Source: Liolophura sinensis
Taxonomy: Eukaryota > Mollusca > Polyplacophora > Chitonida > Chitonidae
Length of the DNA: 60,000 bases
Direction: 5' to 3'
NCBI RefSeq assembly: GCF_032854445.1
Contig: NC_088302.1
Location: 52,422,046 to 52,482,045, forward strand
Every line of letters begins with the position of its first letter. Position 1 is the stretch's first letter. Both the position numbers and the translations under genes were made by a program. The notes below the pieces were generated by a model. That model was given only the letters and a program-made list of their open reading frames with translations. It was not told the origin of the DNA and did no database searches. Below are positions 1 to 12,600 of this stretch, one piece after another.

Positions 1-139
1 GTCAAGCAGGCACTTGCTACAGGCTGTTGTTATTGATACGTCGTTCTGCAGACACGTCTGTTACAAGATCAAACTGCTGCATGTATATTTGGCTCTGTGT
101 CATGATGCACAAATCACATGGTTTATAGGTCTGCTATGG

Positions 140-1045
140 AGTGCACGGTGCTTAGATGACTCGTTCGGGTGCACAGTGTTTATAAGACGTGTTAAGATTC
201 ACAGTGTTTGTATGACATGTCATGGTGCACGGTTTTTATAGGACTTGTTACGGTTCACAGTGTTTATAGGACTTGTTACGGCACATCATGCTTATAGGAC
301 GTGTTAAGGTTCGCAGTGTTTATAAGACCTGTCAAGGCACACGGTATTTGTAGGGCGTGTTAAGGTTCACAGTGTTTTTAATACTTGTCAGGGTGAACGG
401 TGTTTATAGGACTTGTCAGGATGCACTCTGTTTATAGGACGTGTTAAGGTTCACAGTGTTTATAGGACTTCCTAAGATGCTCGGTGTTTATGGCCTTGTC
501 ACGATTCACAGTGATAATGGCCTTATCATGGTTCACAATGATAACGGCCTTGTCACGGACGGTGCTGTTACGCTTCACAGTGATATAGGCCTTGTTACGG
601 TTCACAATGATTACGGCCTTTCACAATGATACCGACCTAGTCACGGTTCACAGTGATAACGGCCTTGTCACGATTCACAGTGATAACGACCTTGTCACGG
701 TTCAATAATACCGGCCTTATCACGGTTAATAGTGACAACGGCATTGTCACGGTTTACAGTGATAACGGCATTGTCACAGTTTACAATGATGACGGCCTTG
801 TCGCGGTTCACCCTGATGACGACATTGTCATGGTTCAGGGTAATAGCCGCCTTGTCGTGATTCACAGTGATAACGGCCTTGTCACGGCTCACAGTGATAA
901 CGGCCTTGTCACGGCTCACAGTGATAACGGCCTTGTGACGGTTCACAGTGATAACAGCCTTGTCGTGCTTCACGGTGATAACGGCCTTAATTGTCGCGGT
1001 TCACAGTGATAACGGTCTTGTCACGATTTACAGGGTTTAAAGACC
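140..1045. repeat. 27-bp minisatellite array
   Basis: Degenerate tandem repeat with a 27-bp period. The core in the right half reads GATAACGGCCTTGTCACGG plus TTCACAGT. The left half (about 140-480) carries a diverged version with GTTTATAGGACTTGT in the same register. Core positions such as 655 and 682 are exactly 27 bp apart, with occasional 3-bp losses. Because 27 is a multiple of three, open frames of 118 codons (plus) and 92 codons (minus) run through it. Both encode only the repeat, so I do not treat them as genes. Confidence 0.9.
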
Positions 1046-3229
1046 TCTTATTGTCCGTAACGTTTGTACATTTCTCGGGGTGGTCTCTGTTATCGGCATA
1101 AATATCCATTCCAGTTCAAATAATGCAGATAAGCGAGAATCTCCGGTCGCTGCCATCGAGACACTCTTCCAAACCAATAATAAACGTGAATTTCAAAACA
1201 TGTATTCATGGAGTAAGCTGAATTACTTTCATAGAACTAAGGGAAATTTAGTCATCTATGCTCAGTGACATCAGAAATAGATACCTAACGCACCAGGAAC
1301 GACATCTTAATTAAGTTTCCTAGAGGTGAACGAGGATCTAAGTGAATTAGATCGGTTATAGTTTGGACATTCTTTGACAAAGTACTAAGTGATACTAAAA
1401 ACGTGTGGAAGCAGGTTTGGTTGCGTGGAATTGGATAAATGTATATGTCGGATTGTCCCAATCACATTTAACGGTAACAAATTAACACATTTTGATGTTT
1501 ATGTGAGTGTAGACTCTATTTAAGGGATTCTTCTCTTTAGCCGGCCGGCAATACGAATGGCAGCATTCAACGTGGATCCCTCGAAGTTTTCCATTAACAC
1601 TGCAAACACCATCTGTCTTTCATGGACTCGGGGCATCGGATTTATTTTCCAGACTATACGGCGGCCATGTTATTTGCTGCCAATGTTTGGCAGATATTTG
1701 CCACTGGTAGGCCTATTCATTTAGTCTTCAAGCCCGGTTACATGCTAATTTACAGGAGAACGCCAGTGGGATTTTAGCGACGGGAGTAGGGTGTTACAGC
1801 GCAAATATGTTAATATGCGGCACGACCGCCATTAACAGTCTATAGGGGTGTAAACAGCCGGTTTGGCCGGTCATCACTTTGTCCCACGCTTCTCCGATGT
1901 TGTCATTTATTGCCACCAAAACCTAGTTATGACAGGATAGACATTTGACATACTGAAACCTCTGATGGATTCCAGTCGGCTGCTTAGACCGGAGCTGCAG
2001 ACGGCTGATCACCAGATACACTACCGTAATCGTTATAACCAAAACCCCGCAACTTTCTGATTCAGGTTTGATGGAGACTTGGCAGACCGTTTGAAACTAT
2101 CAGCGTTAAAAGTAGTTGTCGTTTATTCTTTAAAATGCACTCAGACTACAGTCACTAAGAGGTCGTAACATGTTAAAGGGTCCCCCCCCCCCCCCCCACT
2201 CTCGTTTTATTCCAATCACGATCTTTTGCACTGACCTCTTTACCGGGTAAAAACCCTATAAGCCAATGTTCCATGTATGTCAGCGTTGTGAAAACAAGTG
2301 CCGTCACACAGTTACTAACATCACAGATATGGAGTTGTCAAAGGGCTAACCATCCTACAGCCTCCCTCCTCCCCACAGCACCAACCCCTTCCCTACCCCA
2401 CCCCACCACAAACGCGTTATTCCGTGAAATGTTCCCATGTCTACTAATTCCAGCAATCCCTATCATGTTTGACCCGTTAACGTGTGACTACTGGCTACAT
2501 TTGAATCTGTGGGTAGTCAAAACCGAGTAAACATGGGTAGGGAAATGTTGTTTAGCCTGGGATATGCTGGTCTCACGAACGCCGTTCTCTGTGTAAAACC
2601 CGTGAACGGGTGGTTTATTTTGTTAGTGGTGGTGCGGACGAGATTCTGGTCAAAGCCAGGCGCAGATCTGCTAATGGCAAATGTGCTCATATACCAGTGT
2701 GCGCTCAAATATATCGTTGAAGGGTCCTATTGCTCTGTTACGCTAACTCGCCCCCACCCCCACCCCCACCCCCCAACAGCCATGTGGCCAGCAATACCAC
2801 ATCTCAACCTCCTTGAGTTTCAGTGTACTTAGATTGCTTAGTTTGTGCTCAAAAGTGGCTACTTCGACACACCATCATCGAGCTCTAAGCTTTCTTAACA
2901 GAACAAACAAGCAAGTGCATGTATTTCAGATTTGATGATAAACCTGCATTTCCTCGTTTCGTACATCAAACTAGTTGTCAGTCCATGAGGATAACAGTCT
3001 GACATTTAACACTATTACACCATACAAGTACGCGCATTTTTAATGTTAATGTGAGTTAAAAAGGAAGACAACACAGTATTTCAGTAATTCTAGACCAGTG
3101 GCGTCTAATAAATTGCATTTAAAATTACACCATTTTTTAAAATCTAATTCATGGTGCTAGAATTGTGAGTAATTAGTTACTAATTAAGCATTTATATGAA
3201 CAGGTAAAATAAAACTCTGAGGTAAATTG
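1046..3229. other. Non-coding stretch, no gene seen
   Basis: AT-rich sequence with only short open frames and no recognisable domain. It contains a 16-base C run (2182-2197) and a short CCCCCA microsatellite near 2750-2773. Confidence 0.6.
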
Positions 3230-3241
3230 ACAAGAGGCCGT

Positions 3242-3626
3242 AACCCGGGCACCCATGGCATAATTGGTCCGCTTTGAGAGGTGGTGGATCCAGGTTCAAT
3301 CCTGGGCCGGGTCACACCTAAGACCCTAAAATAGGAAGTTGTACCTTCCTCGCATGGCATTCAGCATTAAGGTGCAGCGACTGGTTGACCCGTATCAGTT
3401 TAATGGCTCGGGCGAGGCGACTTACTTGACTTCGGTAAGTCGTCTCAGTGAAGCAGCACTCGATAAAAGAGCATTGGAAAAGTCGTTCTTATGGACATAC
3501 AACTTCTTGGTTTATTAACAAGAAAAGAGCGGTGGAAATCCGTCCTGCAACAAGGAGGCATATTACATGCACTATAAGGACTCCTTCGTCGTCATATGAG
3601 TGAGTAAAAAGGGTTAGGAACGACGT
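3242..3626 (+). mobile_element. tRNA-derived SINE, full-length, with 12-bp target-site duplication
   Basis: The head carries a Pol III A box (TGGCATAATTGG, 3256-3267) and B box (GGTTCAATCC, 3293-3302). The body contains CTGGTTGACCCGTATCAGT and later GTAAGTCGTCTCAGTGAAGC, also found in the copy near 33.3 kb. The element is flanked by a perfect 12-bp direct repeat, ACAAGAGGCCGT, at 3230-3241 and 3627-3638, the hallmark of target-primed retrotransposition. From memory, the 3' part resembles SINEs common in molluscan genomes; the family name is not assigned here. A 50-bp insertion interrupts the body (separate entry). Confidence 0.88.
3473..3522. mobile_element. 50-bp insertion nested in the SINE, flanked by 8-bp duplication
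   Basis: The sequence AAAAGAGC occurs at 3465-3472 and again at 3523-3530, bracketing 50 bp that are missing from the related SINE at about 33.35 kb, where TAAAAGAGC runs directly into GGTGGAAATCC. That copy acts as an empty site, so this is an insertion with an 8-bp target duplication. The insert is too short to code and may be a minimal non-autonomous DNA element or the relic of a larger one. No terminal inverted repeats are obvious. Confidence 0.7.
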
Positions 3627-4430
3627 ACAAGAGGCCGTCTTCCACCTGTTAAGTGTAACCATTTGATTTTACTTTTTATGATGTCTTTTATTATACTTTT
3701 ATTTTACTACATGTATCCATACAGTACATACTTAAGACTGGCATACTCTGAACGGCTCATTGCTGAAGACCGCCCAGGGACATTAAAACCCATCTGGAGA
3801 AGCATGACGAGTTGTAAGGACAGGGGGTTCCAGAACAACTGGTGTTGCCCGCTTAAACCTCCTCAATCAAGCCTCTCTGACCACATCGGTTCTCATTAGG
3901 GAGCCCTTCCAATGTGTTACTCAGGGGCTCGGGCTGAGTTGACCGGATCAGTCATGGGCGAACAGACGCGCAGATGGCTAACCAACAGGCATGGCCTACA
4001 AGGCGTTCCTCTCATTACAGGAATTAGACCTCTGTTTATCACATGTAATTCCGGTTGTTTTAAGGAAACTGAGGCTAGCATATGAGGTGTGAATTTGCAG
4101 AGAAGAGATGTGAAAAGCAAAGAATTGAATTGGCTCGTTAAGCTTGGCGTGACAGGGGAATTGGTGTCCAGATTTATCATCAATGAATAACTGAACCAAT
4201 GGCTACGGGAACGCCATCTAATGCAAAAGAGCAATTTAGCTAAATAACTCAAATTGTGTGTAATAATTCAGATTAAGAATATAATCGCATGTTTTCTATT
4301 TGTTATTTGTAAGTGTTTGCTGCAGTGGTATTGTGTATTGAGCATGTGTAACACAGCACTTGTGCACGCAACAAACAACATGTAATAAGTACGGCAATAA
4401 AATACTAGAGTCAGGACTATCTATAGTTAA

Positions 4431-4994
4431 AGGAGAAGACAATTTAAATATCAAACAAATACCATTGAAAAGAGTATGCATTTCCTCTGAGGTGTATGCC
4501 ATAAAAAATTCGAATATGTACCTCAAGTTGCTAAATTATACATAAAGTCAGCGCCAAAATCCGCTTTGGGCGACTCCATTTTGCTTAAGAACTAGTCCTG
4601 AAGTCTTCTGTGTTAGGAGGACAATTGCCGTCGGAAACCGCCGAGATGCAGTTCGTACATTTCCGGTAGAACTCTTCTCCCCAGAAGGTAGCGAACAGTA
4701 CAGTTCGTTTTCGGCTTGACGATCGTTAAACCGGAAAGTTGGAAGTAGGTTCCGAGTTTACACGAACAAGCCTGCAGATTTAATGACTCTCATTGGCTGA
4801 GACGCATCACACCCCAGCATAAATTACAGGGTGTTGAAGATGGAGGACGCGATGAATTCAGCGATTTAAGCCAGCTTTGCCGTGTTCAGATTTGGCGAGG
4901 AACAATTGCAAAATTATGCAGCAGGCACCACCAGATAGAAAAAAAATGTGCTCTTTTCAGCCTATAGTGTGGTTATTTTAAGTTTTCTTCTCCT
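4431..4994. mobile_element. MITE with TTAA target sites (Kolobok/T2-like)
   Basis: The two ends are inverted repeats: AGGAGAAGACAATTTAAA at 4431 and, read on the minus strand, AGGAGAAGAAAACTTAAA ending at 4994 (16 of 18 match). Each end abuts TTAA (4427-4430 and 4995-4998). TTAA targets with AGGRR-type termini are known from T2-MITEs of the Kolobok superfamily. PiggyBac also uses TTAA but has different termini. The 564-bp interior has no transposase frame, so it would need a transposase supplied in trans. Confidence 0.75.
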
Positions 4995-4998
4995 TTAA

Positions 4999-7900
4999 TG
5001 CAAAGCTGGATGGCAGGTTGTGGTCGTAACACATTACATACAGCATGTAATAAAATAACAGCTATACCTGTCCAGTTAGCACAACCGTGTGTAGAGTCAC
5101 TTCACTGGCATGTCATTTGTGCCAGTAACATATAATAACAGCCATTAAGCAATCACGTGATGGAGTCAGAAGTGGCGAGTTAATATAAACTGATTTATAC
5201 AGTCTTGTATAGTCATGTTGCTTGCCCCCCCCCCCAACCTCCCCCCCCAAATGGCAATGAAAACAACATTAAACTATATAAGTAATCAGAGCAGCTGTTC
5301 CACAACTTTGTGTTCAGAGTCAGTGGCAAGGAAATGGCCCAGGAAATACAACTTTAACAGCATTTAGAGTTAGTTACGACGATGAATATGGCGCCAGTCA
5401 TGTTATCCCAGTTTTAACGGTGTTGCATGTGATTAATTTGGCAGCAGTTTGGCTTTCGCATCTTGCAGAGTTTGATGTGGTGAAATTGAAAATACGCCAT
5501 GAACGTAAAGATGTAGGATGTTTTATACTACAAGATAAACAATGATAATACCGTAACTAATCAACTCCCTAACTCACTTCCTAACCGACATCCTCCAATT
5601 TGATAGTATGTTTTATATAATTTTAAGGTCAATTCTAAACGATATCTGTACACAATAGTTGGAGCTTTACAAAATCATTTTGTTAAGATATATATAACGG
5701 CAAAATCGTCAAATAAAACACCTGCTTCACCGTTAAACGAAACAATTCACACATAACTGATACAACTACTATACGGGGTGTGTGCCGGATTGCTATGTAT
5801 GATAGGTTTTTTGCGGCAAAGCTTCAGACGCCGCTTGTGATATATGTCAGTTAAGGTTGGCGACAAACCCTTATTCTTCTAATTATTGGGACACCTGTTC
5901 TGCTCTTTTTAGCCAATACACATGTAACTGTAGCAGGTATATTTAGTTTCTTTTTGCTTGATTAGTCTATCTAATGATCAACATATTCATATCTTTACTT
6001 TTCCCCAAAACTGGGAGGGAAATGTTGTTCTTTACTTTCAGCACTACTAATGTATCTGTAATACAAATTAGTAGACTTAAGGTATGGCCAGCATTCATAT
6101 ACAACAGTGTGAACCCCCAAAGTGGCGAATCAAGTACTACTCCGTTAACTTAGCGACTGTGACAATGGCGCTAAATTTGCTCAGCCATCGCTATAGGCCA
6201 GACCATGACGTGTGTTTACACTTCAGTTCTATACCAGTGGGTTAATTGTGTAAAGAGAGATACAGGCACTGGTGTACTAGACGTGGAGAGATAACGAGCG
6301 AAGTACAGAGCGGGTGAACTTAGTCGTGCACTTATCTCCACATATGTCAAACCAGCCAGCATTCAAGAAGAGGTTTCCGCTCTGGATATATCAGAAACAG
6401 ATTAGCTACACCGATAGCTTGAGTATATTTTCCCGGTCGTTATCAGAAAACATGATAACCCCCGGGAATGGATCGTCAGGAAAACACGGGTGTTCTCTAG
6501 ATAACTATCTATACCCGGACTTTGTGCCCTGGACTAGCCGTTACACTCCAGACTACCGCGTTTTTGCAATTCAATAATGGAAATTCTACGATGATTCTTA
6601 CAGAAATCTGTAACACAGCGTAAATACAACTAAATTAAGTGGGTCCGGGTGAAAAAGAGCCGGCGTTGAGTTTGTGTATGCAAAGCGGGTGGTCGATGTA
6701 ATTGTAAACTCAGATAAAGTGATCTTAGAGATTAATGTTTATTCTTGGAGTTCTAATCATCCAGGGAATCTGGAAATAAAGCGACCAGATCAAATTAACC
6801 TTGTCGAAATGTTGATATAAAATCACAAAAAAACAGACTTTTCTTCACAAAAAAAATCTATGGAAGAATGAAAGCCAAAAAAATTTGCAAATACGGTACA
6901 CTCGTGAAGAGAAATTTTTCCGCTAGTAAAAAAATGTCACTTTATTAACACGTCTATAAATGATTGCTTTAAACAGTGTTGGAATGAACTCGTGAAATAG
7001 CACAATTATTAACAAAAAATAATATCAATAATGAACTGAGAAATTCCAACCCGGTCTTGGTTTTTATAAGAGGATTATAACGCATTTTAAATAATAGCTG
7101 CAGATCGATAAAGGTTAAGAAGGCGGAAACGAGGACGGAATTGGAGGCAAGTCGATGGGAGTTAGTTGAGACTGCCGATGCTGAACCCTGGCTGCACTTG
7201 TCAATCTGGCTCACCATCGGCTCATGCCGGAATCCTGGACAACAGCCAAATGAGGAAATTCAATACGACGAGTTTGAGGAAAAGTGTGTTTAATATCTGC
7301 CAGAACATCAACGATAGCTCTGAGAAAATAGGGACTTCAACAGCGGCAACCTTTGGCCATTCAATACCACATCCCCCCCCCCCCCCCTCCGCCCCCACTG
7401 CCCCCAACGGTCATTTTCGAAGAAACGTCGCCAGAGGCTCAGAAATAAAGTTCACAAAGACCAGCCTTAGCCCTCGCCACCACCACCCCCACCCCACACT
7501 TTACAACTTGTATTATCGAGTATGTGGAAAGGGCATGTTTTTAGAGACATATAATGTACAAGGTTTTTGGTTTTTTTCTTTATTCTTTTTTTTTCAAATG
7601 GTGATCTGGTAATTAACGAATAATATACCAATTCTTAGCACAAAGCACATACATAAGCCTACAAGTAATTTCACGTACGAAAATAGTTCAAAATGATATG
7701 ACTGTACAAAGAATTTCTAAAACGCCACGTGACACGTATTTATAACGTTTTCTTTATAGCAAATATCTTCCTCAATGTAGTGTGTGAAGTATTTCGAGTT
7801 TTGACGTGGAAATGGATTGTCTCCAGCATTTTATGGCTAAACGAAGGATTTTCACCAGCTGGACTAAATTCTCTGTAAAATTTATATATTTCGGAGTTTG

Positions 7901-9526
7901 TAGAGACCAAAATGTTTTTAGAATTCCCGTAAAAAGATAAACATTTGAAAGCATCATAACAGGGGATATTCTGACCCTTATACTAACCCACACGAGTGTA
8001 AGTTGGGGAGATGACTAGAACATGATGACAGCTCGTCTAAATTTGGAATGAATTTATATAAGTGGGTAATTCTGGGTGTGTAACAGTCTTAACCTTGTGC
8101 CTGGACTGCTATTCAAAAAGGATAGATATTCACTTTGGAGGAAAGGAAATGAGATAGACTGAAGGAAGGATATGTATACCACTCAGACGGGGAGTTTGTA
8201 GAAGTGCAGTTATACGAATTGTACTGTTCGGGAGTACGGTCTGTTAATCTACGAGGGCAGATGAAGGCTGTGTAATTTGGGCCGTATCTATATAAACACG
8301 TGAGCTGATAACAGGCAAGCCGAGAAATACGTTTGGAGGGGCAATGCACACCTGACAGGGCGCTATGCGGGAGGGCAGAGCTGTTTCCCCCTGGCATTCT
8401 CTCACGGCCACTCCCGAGGCCCGGTAAACTGCCGATGTATAGAAATAACACTTATCCCAGAAACGGCCCTCTCTTTGCAATAAAGACCTACATGTAAACA
8501 GTGCGGCTCGCCTTCATGCCGGCGCAGCCAGTCGCTTCTCGTGTTATCGACACCAGCATTTGGAGGGGGCTCCGATGGGGGTTCAACCCATGGGACTACA
8601 CAAACCTTGAAACCTCCTCTGGTTAAGCCTGTGTGCTCTCCCCCCTCCTCCTCACTCAGCCACTACATCACACAATCTAATTCTCTGTTCGTCCCCTTTT
8701 TTCCTGTTCCTCAACATTCCTCTGTAAACTTAGGCCACCTTAATTAACCTGTACAAGCATGTAGCCTAACGCTAGTTCACGTCTCCTCTCTAATGAAATG
8801 TCGAACGGTCGAATATGTTAGTCGGTAAATTAACTGTTAATTACATCCTTTGACCTTGTTTTGAGTTCCAAAGGCTGAGCTGTAAAGACTGACATATCTA
8901 TTTCAAAGCCACGTTAGACAAATCTGCAGTGGAAAATCTGTGTTCTATTCCCTGGATATTTTACTGGATGTTTCACATGCCTGTTCTAGCGTTCAGCCTA
9001 CACCAGAGCCATCATGCCGGTGACATCCCCGTGTAACATGTTTGTCGCGGGGTTAACTCACCCTGGCGTATACAGGTGCAACAACATAACAAAACGCTGG
9101 TTTGTTCAGGCTAGTAGCAGTTATATTACACAGAGTACCACTTGGTGAGCAGTACGTGTAGCTCTTTGAAAAATGATTAATCGGCCGTTAAAGGTTCGAC
9201 AAGTTATCTGTCATGCACATGGAAAACATATTTTACCCAGTCAAAATGACAATGTCACAGGCTCACTGTGGAAACCGATTCTTAATTTTACTTTAGTTTT
9301 GCCCTATGATGGCATTTCTGAAGTGGGGAAAATTATCACCGATTTACCGAAGTAGTTCTAGTTTTAGATTGTACTGCCCTGCACAATAACCAGTCCCCTT
9401 TAAAACCCATAATTTGTAGTTTTATTCTCGAGCCCTGAGAAAGGCTTAAAACATCAATCAAGTAAAAAAAAAAAACAACAAACAGAGCGCGGATATTAAC
9501 TCTGTTAGACACAGAGTGTACAGTAA
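4999..9526. other. Non-coding stretch, no gene seen
   Basis: No open frame here resembles a known domain. The longest, at 7166-7612, crosses proline-generating C runs and low-complexity sequence. Poly-C tracts lie near 5226-5248 and 7372-7388. A GC-richer block near 8240-8560 has no assigned function. Confidence 0.5.
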
Positions 9527-9688
9527 AGCTTGCGTGGCGATGTGTTAGTCAACCCTCGCTTAATATGTCGAAATGACAACAGACAGATCTGTAGTTTTTA
9601 GATACAACTCTTGTGTAGAGTATAGCTTGCGTGGCGATGTGTGTTAGTCAACCCTCGCTTAATATGTCGAAATGACAACAAACAGATC
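9527..9688. repeat. Direct duplication of about 64 bp
   Basis: The segment starting AGCTTGCGTGGCGATGTG and ending AACAGACAGATC at 9527-9589 recurs at 9624-9688 with a 2-bp GT insertion and one substitution. A 34-bp spacer separates the copies. The near identity suggests a recent local duplication. Confidence 0.9.
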
Positions 9689-12600
9689 GAATCTTTGTTA
9701 TGGTAAACCCTGATGTATTTCTATGTACGTATTATTGCCTGCCAGTGTAAATTTCCCGGCCAGTGGCCGTCCGTTGATGACATCAACTGCTACAGTGGCG
9801 AATACCGGAGGCATCAACGCTCAGCGAGCAGCCTAATTGACTTGCTACACATTGCTAATTAATCATGAAATATCAGAGTTTATTTTACACCCTGTACATA
9901 TTACTGGCATAGGCTCTGGTAATGTAAGCCACAGGAGATCGCTTATAGCGCGCGGTATCATGGCTGAGTGCCAATCCCCACCCCATCGCCCCGCCATCTC
10001 TCACCAGCTTCCTTATGACTGGATCAATCGCTCTGAAAGTGGCCGTGTTGGAAGAGATTGCGACTGGCGCTGCTGAGTTGGCAGTCAAGAATGAACGTAT
10101 ATAGTACGCAAAGGGTAGCCTTTATACAGCCTTATTTCTCCACAAAACACAGCGTTTATGCTGCAGTTTATTGCTTGTGACAATTACACATTTTTCAAGT
10201 TTCACGTAAATGGCGCAGCGAACGGTAGGCCAACCACAAAAGCTTTCCTTGACTACAGCTAGACGCGTGCATAGCTTCACAATGATCGCACTGTGGTAAC
10301 CTCACTTTACTTTATAATACCTAAAACTTATTACTTTAGCAGAAAGACAATCCTGTGTATCCAGGAGCCAGGGAAAGGCAGAATAAAACAGAAATGAGAT
10401 GGCAAAAACATTCAGCTGTAGTATAAACATCACAAGCACCATGCTCCATGCCGCCCCTCGCACTTTTGTCCTCCGTGATAAATGGATTGTTTGCCTAGAG
10501 CTGTAAGCCACTTGACAACAGCGCACAGGCATGTACCTCTCCATGAATACAAGCTTGAACGGCTAGCGATAAGTATGGAGATAAGTCAAGACTGGGGGTC
10601 GAGGTACGGCTAACTCCCTGTTGTAACGTTCTTACAACAATCCACTTTATAGGCATCTGTGCCTACCGGTATACAATTTAGAGCTAGGTTCTCTTCAGTT
10701 TTCACAAATAACGAGAAATAAGCAAGTTTTCCAGTTTAGATTAGAAATTTTGAAATTCACGTATTTTCTGTTGTTCAAATGAGGTTCTGTAAGAAGTAGT
10801 CCACTGACACCGTTTTTCGGGTCCCCGAAAATGACATAAGACTCGCTGAGGGATTGTTGGTGTTGTGCCAGTAATGCGAACAGCATATCCCCATTCGGAA
10901 GTGACTTCGCTGATGTAGTCATTCTATTGTTGTTTTTGTTATTGTTTTCTTTTACGTGTGTGTGTAAGCTAATGTATCCACTAAAAACTTTTAAACGATA
11001 TAATATAAGACCTACGTCCAGAATACAGAATCAGCCTATGGCCTACTTTTGGAAACTTTGATTGTTTGGAAGGCAGAGTGGTTTGCGTACACCTCTTTAT
11101 TGTGACAGGGGGTGTGTTCACCAATGGAATACACTCTGCTCTTACAGATTGAGGCATTATGCAGAGGTAGTGGCAAGATAGGTGTTGCTGGGAATTGCCA
11201 CGTGTGTTAAACTACGCTGCACACCTGGGTGGTCGCGCAATCCTTGGTGTAAACGTAACTTGCTGGGTAAACACTGTACAACTGTGACAGATTAACACGG
11301 AACCCATCGACTTGTTCATTGCTTCGTGACCAGTGTATATATATGGCCGTGAGACCAACGTATCGAAATAAGAGAAAGATAAAGCTCGCTTGGACACTTT
11401 TGATCTTTGAATTGCGAACGTTGTAGTTAGTTATTTTTACCTCTTCTTTCACTCAGCCATCCATTTTGTTAGCACTGACATGTCACCGTTGTATATCTCT
11501 GAATTTATAGCTCGGTCTGGTTTAATGTATTTTTTTTCACTGCATACTGTTGTCTATAGAAGGCGACAAATGAAATTTTGTGGTTTTATTTGCACGTCGA
11601 TATCGAAGTCTTCCAGGTTTTGTATTATACCATGAACTTATTAGATCAACGAGGTCTTGGTTGATTAAAACCGTCGTAAAGCCACGTTTAGTGGATGCGA
11701 TTTTTGGTATCTGCTCATCGAATTCGATAAAATCCGTTCGATTTAAATCGAAAGATGCAAGTCGTATGAAACAGACGTTGCTCTATTTTAATTGGACTTG
11801 TTGAATTTGACATATCAGTGTTCGACCAATTCTGATAGTTGAAGCCGCTTAAAAGTTAAGGCAGATTATTTTGTCCAGTTGTATGGGTTGGACTGTGCCC
11901 CAGGTTACAAGTCACAGTTAGAGGTGTTAGTTACACGTGAAGATGGACAATTAAAAGTTTCTGCTTGTTGAACCCATTTCCGCCATGTAATGACATCTTC
12001 CGAGTCATTAGCTTTGTTCCTGATTTTCAAGTCAAAGTTTAGGTAATATGTACCTGCTAAGGTGCATTCTGGTGCCAGTTCTGGGGAGGGGTGGGTGGAT
12101 GTTTGTTACCTTTCTGGCCCAACATTTGGTGTCTCATTAAATAGGTCTACAAAGGTGAGAGTCGTGATGGGGAGTGTAATGAGCCTATCAGAAGGGTGTG
12201 GAGCGGGGTGGGGTGGGAGAGAGTTTGGGTTGGGGCAGCTAATCTCATCTCCCCTTCGTGTCGTGTAACCAGGCGTCGAACCCGCTTCAGGTAACAATAG
12301 CCTCCCGGTCACTTTCAGTGAACTGACAGGATAAGAGAAACTAAATACTGGTTCTTCTTCAAGTAGAGAAAGTTGAACTCAGTTTGTAAAAGAAACAAGA
12401 TGGTGAAGAAGACGTGTGAAGTCTCGAGACTTGAAAATACCAGTTGGAACTGTTTCCAGCGGTTTGTTTTTGTGTATCCTCATAGAGGCTAATTGAGCTG
12501 TGTGTAACACAGGGTTAAGCATTCTGCCATACCACGGCCTGTTACACTCGTCAAATGCAGACGTAACCTAAAACGCTATACCATTGCCATTCCTTACTGA

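Noticed and set aside
653-1009. 118-codon plus and 92-codon minus frames
   Set aside because: Both lie wholly in the 27-bp minisatellite.
12255-12300. tRNA gene on the minus strand
   Set aside because: There is a good B-box (GGTTCGACGCC), but no convincing A box or cloverleaf could be built; more likely a SINE relic.
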